A program made the translations under genes and the position numbers. Below are positions 1 to 4,931 of a DNA stretch of 6,258 nt, in pieces. The stretch comes from Deltaproteobacteria bacterium. GTDB lineage: Bacteria; Desulfobacterota; SM23-61. The notes below the pieces were generated by a model. The model searched no databases, had not been told where the DNA came from, and saw only the letters and a list, made by a program, of their open reading frames with translations. The stretch's first letter is position 1, and the number at the start of each line of letters is the position of its first letter. The stretch spans positions 1 to 6,258 of the forward strand of contig JAPLIW010000301.1 of assembly GCA_026388915.1 (NCBI GenBank), read 5' to 3'.

Positions 1-188
1 ACAAAGACACTGTAGGCCAGGAACTCAACCTGATAGCCACTCTTAAAATCTATCAGAATTGTACCTACATGATCGGATTCGGGTACTTCTTCCCGGGCGA
101 TGTCTACAAGGGCAGCGTTATGGGCCAGACGAATGCCCCTGGGGACAACGCCTGGAACCTGATGACCAACCTGAAGTACGCATTCTAA
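1..188 (+). CDS. C-terminal end of an outer-membrane beta-barrel protein, alginate-export-like (5' end outside window)
   Basis: Only the last 61 residues and the stop (186-188) are in the window, read in the frame starting at base 3. The tail shows alternating polar and hydrophobic stretches typical of barrel strands. It contains an EvGxEL-like segment (VGQELNL, residues 4-10 of the visible part), then YMIGFGYFFPGD, and it ends NLKYAF. A final aromatic residue with another aromatic two positions before it (Y-A-F) is the usual C-terminal signal of Gram-negative outer-membrane proteins recognised by the BAM machinery. The GxELxL ... GYxxFxPGD spacing resembles the end of the alginate-export/porin-like family, so the protein probably sits in the outer membrane as a channel. 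The family name is inferred from a short tail; another porin family is possible. The gene is followed 14 bp later by a strong terminator, so it is the last gene of its transcript. Confidence 0.65.
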   Translation, partial: KDTVGQELNLIATLKIYQNCTYMIGFGYFFPGDVYKGSVMGQTNAPGDNAWNLMTNLKYAF

Positions 189-202
189 GAACCCCTCTCA
201 CC

Positions 203-239
203 AAAAACCCCCGGGAGGAGACCTCCCGGGGGTTTTTTT
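203..239 (+). terminator. Rho-independent terminator of the outer-membrane protein gene
   Basis: A perfect 11-bp GC-rich stem (208-218 with 222-232) closes a 3-nt loop (AGA). It is preceded by five A (203-207) and followed by seven T (233-239), so A:T pairs can extend the stem. It starts 14 bp after the stop codon at 186-188 and points in the same direction. The A-tract on the other side means it could also work on the - strand, against transcription coming from the lipoprotein gene. Confidence 0.93.
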
Positions 240-303
240 ATGTCCGGATTTTACCCCTACGATTTGTGTAAAGAGCTAGCCAAAGATTGAAATTTCCCTT
301 TAG

Positions 304-394
304 AGCCCTCCCCCTTTGATGGGAGGGTGAGGGTGGGGGTGAATCCGGAATGCATCCCCCTCCCCTTTATCCCCTCCTGCGGGGGGAGGGGATA
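304..394. repeat. GC-rich intergenic repeat with internal hairpins (CCCTCCCC/GGGGAGGG type)
   Basis: The stretch is built of alternating C-rich and G-rich blocks: CCCTCCC (306-312) pairs with GGGAGGG (321-327), and ATCCCCTCC (369-377) pairs with GGAGGGGAT (385-393). Such CCCTCACCC/GGGAGAGGGG units are a familiar dispersed intergenic repeat in many proteobacterial genomes, recognisable by spurious translations such as LTLPSKGEG. No protein-coding signal was seen. Whether it acts in transcript ends, folding or nothing is unknown. The remainder of the 240-576 gene-free stretch holds two further hairpins, listed separately, and nothing else I can support. Confidence 0.6.
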
Positions 395-401
395 TTTCAA
401 A

Positions 402-426
402 AGTCTGAGAAGAAAATTCTCAGACT
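402..426. other. Perfect 10-bp inverted repeat (hairpin) in the intergenic region
   Basis: AGTCTGAGAA (402-411) and TTCTCAGACT (417-426) are exact inverse complements around the 5-nt loop GAAAA. Read on the - strand the hairpin is followed only by TTTG, a poor U-tract, so it is at best a weak terminator for the - strand lipoprotein gene that ends 150 bp away. It directly abuts the GC-rich repeat and may be part of it. Confidence 0.5.
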
Positions 427-511
427 GAAAGGTGTAAGAATCTATGCCTAACCGGCAAGATGTGCCCCAGGATTCCCAAGGCATGGGGATGGAGGGGAAG
501 GGCTCTTTGTA

Positions 512-548
512 CCCGGAGGCGGTTCATGGGGGATAGACCACCTCCGGG
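512..548 (-). other. Hairpin just downstream of the lipoprotein gene (3'-UTR structure on the - strand)
   Basis: CCCGGAGGCGG (512-522) and CCACCTCCGGG (538-548) form an 11-bp stem around a 15-nt loop. The single imperfect position is a C-A mismatch on the + strand but a G-U wobble on the - strand, so the structure is complete only in a transcript from the lipoprotein gene, whose stop lies 29 bp away. No T-tract follows on that strand, so it is not a classical terminator. It could stabilise the mRNA end or be a repeat remnant. Confidence 0.4.
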
Positions 549-576
549 GGGAAACATGAGGGGAGAAAGGAGGAAA

Positions 577-1107
577 TCAATCAAAATCGGGTCTATCGCC
601 ATCGGTGATTTTGCGCAGTTGAATCATGATGGGACCCAGGTTCTTTTCCTTAAACACTCCTTCCGGCGGCGGTTCTTGCCGATACCTGGAATCAAAGCTC
701 AGGGGAAAGGACACCGGTTTGCTGTAATGTCCGGCCTTATCCTCGATTTGAACATGAAGCGTAATAGTAACCCAATCCAGGTTCCCGGACCCAATTGTAC
801 TGAGGTAAACATATCCTGACAGCTCCCGGCGATCTTCCTCTTTAATCCGCGTAATGCCCACGGGATAAGTTCCCGTTCCGGGTTGATCTATGGTGCAGAC
901 GATATTCTTCATGTCCCCATCCGGGTCCGAGGCCATCAGGTAAACCTTCCAGGCCTGCCCCCAGCTGATTTTTGAGGAAGCAAAAGACTGGCTGATCACG
1001 GGCACTTCTTTCCCATACGTCTGTTCCCGCACCTCGATGGGTTCCAGGCCTGCACAGGCCGTCAGAAAAAAGAGCAGCAGAAATCCAATAAAGAACTTTC
1101 TTTCCAT
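577..1107 (-). CDS. Predicted lipoprotein with an Ig/PKD-like beta domain, function unknown
   Basis: A 176-residue protein with a classical lipoprotein signal: M-E-R-K, a hydrophobic core (residues 5-15) and the lipobox L-T-A-C with the lipidated cysteine at C18. Residue 19 is Ala, not Asp, so by the usual sorting rule the mature 159-residue protein would go to the outer membrane. The mature part looks beta-rich: a DPDGDM motif (61-66), followed by alternating strands (YVYLST, WVTITLHVQI) and IEDKAGHYS (121-129), a pattern found in Ig-like/PKD-like extracellular domains where D-x-D-G-D can bind calcium. The start is fixed by an exact AGGAGG (1116-1121) 8 nt upstream of the ATG. It is transcribed alone, convergent with the outer-membrane protein gene and divergent from the aminotransferase. 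I do not recognise a named family; the Ig/PKD assignment is from strand pattern and motif only. Confidence 0.82.
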   Translation of the reverse strand: MERKFFIGFLLLFFLTACAGLEPIEVREQTYGKEVPVISQSFASSKISWGQAWKVYLMASDPDGDMKNIVCTIDQPGTGTYPVGITRIKEEDRRELSGYVYLSTIGSGNLDWVTITLHVQIEDKAGHYSKPVSFPLSFDSRYRQEPPPEGVFKEKNLGPIMIQLRKITDGDRPDFD

Positions 1108-1223
1108 TTTTTTTTCCTCCTCTCTAACCTCTACTCATCTGCCTGATTCCGGCGAAGCTAGCCCCCTCGCCTCCCCCTGACCCAATGGAGGAAGAAAGCA
1201 GGGCTCTTGAGATTTTTTTATTT

Positions 1224-1252
1224 ATTATATACCCAAATTTTTGAAAAAGAAG
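1224..1252 (-). promoter_or_regulatory. Possible sigma70 promoter of the lipoprotein gene
   Basis: Read on the - strand, a perfect TATAAT (complement of 1224-1229) lies about 117 bp upstream of the lipoprotein start codon. The -35 position, 17 bp further up (1247-1252), reads CTTCTT, a weak match. The region is distinctly AT-rich compared with its surroundings. The -10 is good but the -35 is poor, so this is a tentative call. Confidence 0.35.
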
Positions 1253-1275
1253 AATGATTTCTATCATAGGAGATG

Positions 1276-1585
1276 ATAGTGTCGTGTCCCAAAAATAATA
1301 TGAATAAATTCCCACGTGGAGCCGAGGGGCGGACCGATGCGTGCCGCCAAAATCCGGCGGGAAAAAGCCTGCTCCTGTCGCATCCCTAGGTTTCCGCAAA
1401 GGAACCCGGCCAAGGGGGCTACTTCTTGGTAAGTACCCCAAAAGCGGACTCTTTGGCAGCTTCCACAGTAAGGTCCCCGTAGGCTCCGGAGGAACCACTG
1501 CCTATTTTGGGGGCGCGCGTCGGGCCGCCCGGCTCCTGGCACCAGGGGCTGAGTTTATCAGCTTATTTCCGGGATACAACAATAG
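1276..1585. mobile_element. MITE-like long imperfect palindrome, non-coding
   Basis: The whole stretch folds back on itself around a centre near 1428-1431. The ends are terminal inverted repeats, TGTCGTGTCCC (1280-1290) against TGTTGTATCCC (inverse of 1571-1581), matching at 9 of 11, and the similarity continues inward (AAATAA, TAAA). Further pairs are GGAGCCG (1318-1324) with CGGCTCC (1530-1536), exact; 1334-1353 with 1504-1523, 19 of 20 paired counting two G-U; and at the tip GGGGCTAC (1415-1422) with GTACCCC (1433-1439). ATAG occurs directly outside both ends (1276-1279, 1582-1585), a candidate 4-bp target duplication. No transposase or plausible gene lies inside. This fits a non-autonomous element (MITE) mobilised by an IS elsewhere in the genome. 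A structured RNA gene (a long hairpin of 6S-RNA type) is an alternative, but I recognise no conserved RNA motif. Confidence 0.6.
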
Positions 1586-1671
1586 GGCTTTTCATCCAGG
1601 AATCATTCTGTTCTTCAGGATCGAATCCAATCTGCCTTTTTCCTGAAAGCCGTGGGGGTTCCTCTTTCACC

Positions 1672-1700
1672 TTGACACCCCCAATGATTTCTGGTATGAA
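1672..1700 (+). promoter_or_regulatory. Sigma70 promoter of the aminotransferase gene (extended -10)
   Basis: An exact TTGACA (1672-1677) is followed by a 17-bp spacer and TATGAA (1695-1700). A TGG directly precedes the -10, giving an extended -10. Predicted transcription starts near 1707, giving a leader of about 28 nt before the ATG at 1735. This also rules out the in-frame upstream ATG at 1696, which lies inside the -10 box. The promoter lies outside the palindromic element, about 90 bp beyond its right end. Confidence 0.8.
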
Positions 1701-1734
1701 AAAATGCTTTATTAAAAAGAGATTCGAAGGCCTC

Positions 1735-2877
1735 ATGAAAAAGCACTATCTCTTAGCCCCCGGGCCCACTCCGATTCCCCCGGAGGTGCTCCAGGCCCTG
1801 GCCCGGCCCATCGTTCACCACCGGACGCCTCTGTACGAGGGGATTCTGCAGGAAGTGCGGGAGGGGCTGAAATACCTTTTCCAGACGAAAAGCGAAGTTC
1901 TGATCTTCGCCTCCTCCGGAACCGGGGCCATGGAAGGGGCGGTGACCAACACCCTCTGCGCCGGGGACAAGGCTTTGGTCGTGGAAGGGGGCAAGTTCGG
2001 GGAGCGGTTCACCCAAATCTGCCGCGCCTACGGAGTTAAACCCATCGTTATTCCCGTGGAGTGGGGGCAGGCGGTTGATCCGGCGGTGATTGAAAAAACG
2101 CTCAGGGAAGATCCTTCGATCAAGGCGGTCTTTACCCAGGCCACGGAAACCTCTACCGGGGTCCTCCATCCGGTCAAGGAAATCGCCGCCCTCGTCTCCC
2201 GGCATCCGGGGACGATCCTGGTGGTGGACGGGATTTCCCACGTGGGAGCGGTGGAGCTTCCCATGGACGGATGGAAGCTGGACGTGGTCATTTGCGGGTC
2301 GCAGAAGGCCCTCATGCTCCCGCCCGGCCTGGCCTTCGCCGCCCTCAGCGATAAGGCCTGGCAGTTTGTGGAGCGGTCCACGCTTCCCAGGTTCTATTTT
2401 GACTTCAAGAAAGAGCTGAAGAATCTGACCCAGAACCAGAGCGCCTACACGCCCGCCATCTCCCTGGTCGTGGGCCTGGCCGAATCTTTAAAATTGATCC
2501 GCAAGGAAGGTCTGGAAAACATCCTCGCCCGCCACGCGCGCCTGGCCAAAGCCACCCGCGCCGCGATGGGCGCCCTGGGCCTTCAGCTCTATGCCCCCCG
2601 GGCGTATTCGGACGCCGTCACCGCCGTCCTTGCCCCGCGGGGAATCGACGGGCAGAAAGTGGTGAAGATCCTCCGCGAGAAGCACAACCTGACCATTGCC
2701 GGAGGACAGGACCGGGCCAAGGGAAAAATATTCCGCCTCGCTCACATGGGATACATCGATCCGTCGGACATCATCGCGGGCATCGCCGCCGTGGAGATGA
2801 CTCTGAAGGAACTGGGATACCAATTCGAGTTGGGAGCGGGGATCAAGGCGGCCATGGAAGTTCTTTCGGCGAAATGA
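1735..2877 (+). CDS. Class V PLP-dependent aminotransferase (alanine-glyoxylate/serine-pyruvate type)
   Basis: A full-length 380-residue fold-type I PLP enzyme of the alanine-glyoxylate / serine-pyruvate aminotransferase group, moving an amino group between a small amino acid (Ala or Ser) and glyoxylate or pyruvate in the cytoplasm. The N-terminus has the family hallmark YLLAPGPTPIPPEVL (5-19) and HHRTP (28-32). SSGTGAME (60-67) forms the PLP-phosphate loop. D165 in VVDGISHVGA is the residue that contacts the PLP ring nitrogen. K191 in CGSQKALMLPPG is the Schiff-base lysine. R334 in FRLAHMGY is in the place of the arginine that binds the substrate carboxylate. The start at 1735 matches the family N-terminus and lies just after the promoter; the ribosome site is modest (GAAGG at 1726-1730, 4 nt away). 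The true substrate cannot be read from sequence; in many anaerobes relatives of this protein sit near serA or purA, which suggests a serine/glycine role. The gene is GC-rich like purA. Confidence 0.92.
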   Translation: MKKHYLLAPGPTPIPPEVLQALARPIVHHRTPLYEGILQEVREGLKYLFQTKSEVLIFASSGTGAMEGAVTNTLCAGDKALVVEGGKFGERFTQICRAYGVKPIVIPVEWGQAVDPAVIEKTLREDPSIKAVFTQATETSTGVLHPVKEIAALVSRHPGTILVVDGISHVGAVELPMDGWKLDVVICGSQKALMLPPGLAFAALSDKAWQFVERSTLPRFYFDFKKELKNLTQNQSAYTPAISLVVGLAESLKLIRKEGLENILARHARLAKATRAAMGALGLQLYAPRAYSDAVTAVLAPRGIDGQKVVKILREKHNLTIAGGQDRAKGKIFRLAHMGYIDPSDIIAGIAAVEMTLKELGYQFELGAGIKAAMEVLSAK

Positions 2878-2920
2878 AGGAAAGAGAGCTTGATTGTTTC
2901 TTTGAGGACCGATGGCCTAA

Positions 2921-3175
2921 ATCCGAACCACGAAATCCGAAACTCGAAACAAATTCGAATGACCAAAAGGGCAAGATTCAAAATATCGGAGGTTCTTGCA
3001 AAAGTCATTTACTCCGTCATTCCGGCGAAAGCCGGAATCCAGAATCTCTTCAAAATCCTGGATTCCGGGTCGCGCTTCGCTTGCCCGGAATGACGATTTC
3101 TCCTTGCTTTCAAGAGCCTCAGTGGTTTTGAAAATTGGAAATTCGGGTGCTGGATTTGTTTCGGATTTCGATATT
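2921..3175. repeat. Composite intergenic repeat between the aminotransferase and purA
   Basis: The 377-bp gap 2878-3254 contains no credible gene. It is a nest of repeats: an outer inverted pair CGAAATCCGAAA (2931-2942) and TTTCGGATTTCG (3159-3170), with related AATCCGAA/ATTCGAAT fragments around both arms, enclosing a separate REP-like palindrome at 3015-3095. Tracts of AAATCCGAAA type, whose spurious translations read like FEFRISxFEFR, are a well-known dispersed intergenic family in deltaproteobacterial and related genomes. Near purA the gap also holds the 10-bp palindrome TTGGTACCAA (3216-3225) and a weak -10-like TGTAAT (3202-3207). No convincing purA promoter is visible, so purA is either read through from the aminotransferase or uses a poor promoter. 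Confidence 0.6.
3015..3095. repeat. REP-like palindromic repeat (CGTCATTCCGGCGAAAGCCGG family)
   Basis: The two arms, CGTCATTCCGG...GGAATCCAG (3015-3042) and CTGGATTCCGGG...CCCGGAATGACG (3058-3095), are inverse copies separated by a short AT-rich loop. Each arm also has its own small hairpin (CCGGCGAAAGCCGG on the left; GGGTCGCGCTTCGCTTGCCC on the right). This is the widespread intergenic repeat whose chance translations read VIPAKAGIQ, SFRRKPESR or HSGESRNPE. It is inserted inside the composite repeat. It could act as a transcript-end or mRNA-stability structure between the two genes. Confidence 0.85.
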
Positions 3176-3254
3176 TATTTTCCGGGGCGATAAGACCGAA
3201 TTGTAATCATTCGAATTGGTACCAAGGTGATTTCGCCACCAGAAAGAGGAAAAG

Positions 3255-4565
3255 ATGGCTAACATCGTGATTGTCGGAATGCAGTGGGGCGATGAGGGGA
3301 AAGGGAAGGTCGTCGATCTTCTGACCGAATACGCCGACGTGGTGGTCCGCTTCCAGGGGGGTAACAACGCCGGCCACACCGTCGTGGTGGGCCAGGAGAC
3401 CATCATCCTTCACCTGATCCCTTCGGGCGCCCTCTACCGGGACAAAATCTGCGTGATCGGCAACGGGGTCGTGGTCGACCCCCAGGTCCTTCTGCAGGAG
3501 ATCGATGAGCTCAGGAAGCGGGGCCATTTCCTGGATGACCGCCAGTTCCTGATCAGCGAGGACGCCCACCTGATCATGCCCTACCACCGGAGGATCGACG
3601 TGGCCCGGGAGCGGATGAAGGGCGAGGGCAAGATCGGGACCACCGGGCGGGGGATCGGGCCCGCCTATGAGGACAAGGTGGCCCGGGAAGGAATCCGCTT
3701 CGGAGACCTCGTGGAGGAGAAGGTTTTCCGGGGAAAATTGGAGACGATTCTCGCCGTGAAGAACCATTACCTGAACACCTGCTTGAACGACCAGGGGTTT
3801 GACCTCGAAGCCGTGTTCCAGGAATACCGCGGGTACGGCGAGCGCCTGAAAAAATTCGCGGGCAACGTCTCCCTTTTCGTCAACGGACAGATCAAACAGG
3901 GCCGCCAGATCCTTTTCGAAGGAGCCCAGGGAACCCACCTGGATGTGGACCACGGAACCTACCCCTTCGTGACCTCCTCCAACACGGTGGCCGGGGGGGC
4001 CTGCACCGGAGCCGGGGTCGGGCCCACCAGGATCACCGAGGTCATCGGCGTCGCCAAGGCCTACACCACGCGGGGGGGAGAGGGCCCCTTCCCCACCGAA
4101 TTGAATGACGCCGTGGGGGAGAAGATCCGGGAAAGGGGCCGGGAATTCGGGGCCACCACCGGCAGACCCCGCCGCTGCGGCTGGCTGGACATCCCGCTGT
4201 TGAAGGATTCCATCCGGTTAAACGGGCTCACCGGCATCGCCCTAACCAAGATGGACGTGCTCGGCGAGTTCGATACCATCCGGATCTGCACGGCCTATCA
4301 GCACCGCGGCCGGAGGATCGAGGAGGTTCCCTCGCAAGTTCAGGTCTTGAAGGAATGCGAACCCGTTTACGAAGACCACCCGGGTTGGAAGGCGGACCTG
4401 AGGAATGCCCGGACTTTCCAGGACCTTCCCCCCAAGGCCCGGCATTACGTGCGGCGGATCGAGGAGCTGACCGAGACCAAGGTCACCCTGGTCTCGGTGG
4501 GGGAAAAGAGGGCGGAGACCATTCTGCGCCGCAACCCCTTCCAGCAGGGCCGCCGGCGTTCATAA
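3255..4565 (+). CDS. purA: Adenylosuccinate synthetase
   Basis: Joins IMP and aspartate using GTP to make adenylosuccinate, the first committed step from IMP to AMP, in the cytoplasm. It is complete at 436 residues, close to the usual 425-435. WGDEGKGK (11-18) is the GTP/IMP loop, with D13 as catalytic base. NNAGHTV (37-43) supplies the catalytic H41. GTTGRGIGPAYEDK (128-141) is the IMP-binding segment, followed by FEGAQGTHLDVDHGTYPFVTSSNTVAGG (221-248). TTRGGEGPFPTEL (271-283) and TTGRPRRCGWLD (301-312) are the aspartate/IMP-contact arginine loops. TKMDVL (331-336) is the guanine-recognition motif. The start at 3255 is set by AGAGGA ending 5 nt upstream and by the standard MANIVIVGMQWGDEGKGK N-terminus. 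Neighbours: aminotransferase upstream behind a repeat-filled gap, tRNA-Lys downstream. No residue looks missing; high GC at third codon positions. Confidence 0.99.
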   Translation: MANIVIVGMQWGDEGKGKVVDLLTEYADVVVRFQGGNNAGHTVVVGQETIILHLIPSGALYRDKICVIGNGVVVDPQVLLQEIDELRKRGHFLDDRQFLISEDAHLIMPYHRRIDVARERMKGEGKIGTTGRGIGPAYEDKVAREGIRFGDLVEEKVFRGKLETILAVKNHYLNTCLNDQGFDLEAVFQEYRGYGERLKKFAGNVSLFVNGQIKQGRQILFEGAQGTHLDVDHGTYPFVTSSNTVAGGACTGAGVGPTRITEVIGVAKAYTTRGGEGPFPTELNDAVGEKIRERGREFGATTGRPRRCGWLDIPLLKDSIRLNGLTGIALTKMDVLGEFDTIRICTAYQHRGRRIEEVPSQVQVLKECEPVYEDHPGWKADLRNARTFQDLPPKARHYVRRIEELTETKVTLVSVGEKRAETILRRNPFQQGRRRS

Positions 4566-4571
4566 AAACCC

Positions 4572-4600
4572 TTGCTCGCCGGGGAGATTCAAATTACAAT
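4572..4600 (+). promoter_or_regulatory. Sigma70 promoter, probably for tRNA-Lys
   Basis: TTGCTC (4572-4577), a 17-bp spacer and TACAAT (4595-4600), beginning 7 bp after the purA stop. No gene other than the tRNA lies downstream before the terminator at 4861-4899. The distance to the mature tRNA (178 bp) is unusually long for a tRNA promoter and is filled by the repeat element at 4608-4769. No better promoter is visible between that element and the tRNA. Confidence 0.55.
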
Positions 4601-4607
4601 AGATTTA

Positions 4608-4769
4608 TTGGGACCCAGATAAACACAGATGAACACAGATAAAAACCAGAGAGACTGAATAGAGTAAAAAGCTAAAAAAGATTTTTTGATTTTTCCATCT
4701 GTGTTCATCTGTGTCCCATATATTTTTTGATTTTTTATCCTGAAAATCTGCGTTCATCTGCGTCCCAAT
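4608..4769. repeat. Inverted-repeat element (ACACAGATGAACACAGAT family) between promoter and tRNA
   Basis: The ends are inverse copies: TTGGGACCCAGAT (4609-4621) against TTGGGACGCAGAT (inverse of 4756-4768). Inside, ACACAGATGAACACAGAT (4623-4640) and its exact 18-nt inverse complement (4697-4714) could form a long stem. A third, diverged copy lies at 4746-4767 (ATCTGCGTTCATCTGCGTCCCA), and the unit TTTTTTGATTTTT...ATCTG(T/C)G...CCCA is repeated in tandem (4682-4718 and 4723-4767). The core is AT-rich and non-coding. This motif is a dispersed intergenic repeat in several bacterial groups. The flanks are near-duplicates (4598-4612 and 4767-4780), which is discussed as a finding. Confidence 0.7.
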
Positions 4770-4777
4770 AGGTTATT

Positions 4778-4853
4778 GGGCCGTTAGCTCAGTAGGTAGA
4801 GCACCTGACTTTTAATCAGGTGGTCACAGGTTCGATCCCTGTACGGCTCACCA
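4778..4853 (+). tRNA. tRNA-Lys (anticodon UUU)
   Basis: A complete 76-nt cloverleaf with encoded CCA (4851-4853). The acceptor stem GGGCCGT pairs with ACGGCTC (one G-U). The D arm is GCTC...GAGC. The anticodon stem CCTGA/TCAGG closes the loop CTTTTAA with anticodon TTT at 4811-4813. The T arm is ACAGG-TTCGATC-CCTGT. A73 is the discriminator base. It reads AAA/AAG lysine codons. It is followed 7 bp later by its own terminator, so it is a single-gene transcript. Confidence 0.98.
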
Positions 4854-4860
4854 TGATTTC

Positions 4861-4899
4861 AAGGGGTTAGATAAGGTTTCTAACCCCTTTTTCTTTTTT
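4861..4899 (+). terminator. Rho-independent terminator of tRNA-Lys
   Basis: A perfect 10-bp stem, AAGGGGTTAG (4861-4870) with CTAACCCCTT (4880-4889), with a 9-nt loop, followed by a T-rich run TTTTTCTTTTTTC (4887-4899). It lies 7 bp after the tRNA CCA end. Confidence 0.93.
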
Positions 4900-4902
4900 C
4901 AG

Positions 4903-4931
4903 GGCGTCGTGTAGACGCCATGTAGACGCCA
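4903..4931. repeat. Short hairpin plus 11-bp tandem duplication after the tRNA terminator
   Basis: GGCGTC (4903-4908) and GACGCC (4914-4919) form a 6-bp hairpin. The right arm with its flank, TGTAGACGCCA (4910-4920), is immediately repeated exactly (4921-4931). Its role is unknown; it may be a remnant of a repeat or recombination site near the tRNA end. Confidence 0.5.

Noticed and set aside
257..602. Open frames on both strands in the GC-rich repeat region (257-484 -, 420-602 -, 460-819 +)
   Set aside because: They translate low-complexity repeat sequence or overlap the lipoprotein gene antisense. None has a ribosome site or any family resemblance.
1280..1581. 6S RNA, RNase P RNA, tmRNA or a cobalamin/other riboswitch as the explanation of the palindrome
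   Set aside because: I could match no conserved core motif of these families; only the overall long-hairpin shape fits 6S RNA. Kept only as an alternative.
1124..1646. Open frames inside the large palindrome (1124-1498 -, 1264-1542 -, 1341-1646 +)
   Set aside because: They arise from the inverted-repeat arms, have no ribosome sites, and the arms' symmetry explains the sequence better than coding.
1507..1734. N-terminal extension of the aminotransferase, including the ATG at 1696
   Set aside because: The extension lies in the mobile element and promoter; the ATG at 1696 is inside the -10 box, and the family N-terminus begins at 1735.
1753..2823. Other-frame open frames within the aminotransferase and, likewise, within purA (3207-3953 -, 4061-4445 -, 4355-4642 +)
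   Set aside because: High-GC shadow frames; the real products in the main frames carry all catalytic motifs.
2742..3193. Small open frames across the aminotransferase-purA gap (2742-3008 -, 2874-3131 +, 2890-3093 +, 2996-3193 +, 3119-3406 -)
   Set aside because: Their peptides are the known chance translations of the REP-like repeat (VIPAKAGIQ, HSGESRNPE, SFRRKPESR) or overlap purA.
4608..4769. CRISPR array, suggested by the repeated ATCTGTGTTCATCTGTG units
   Set aside because: Only three copies, one inverted, with unequal spacing and no spacers of constant length; an inverted-repeat element fits better.
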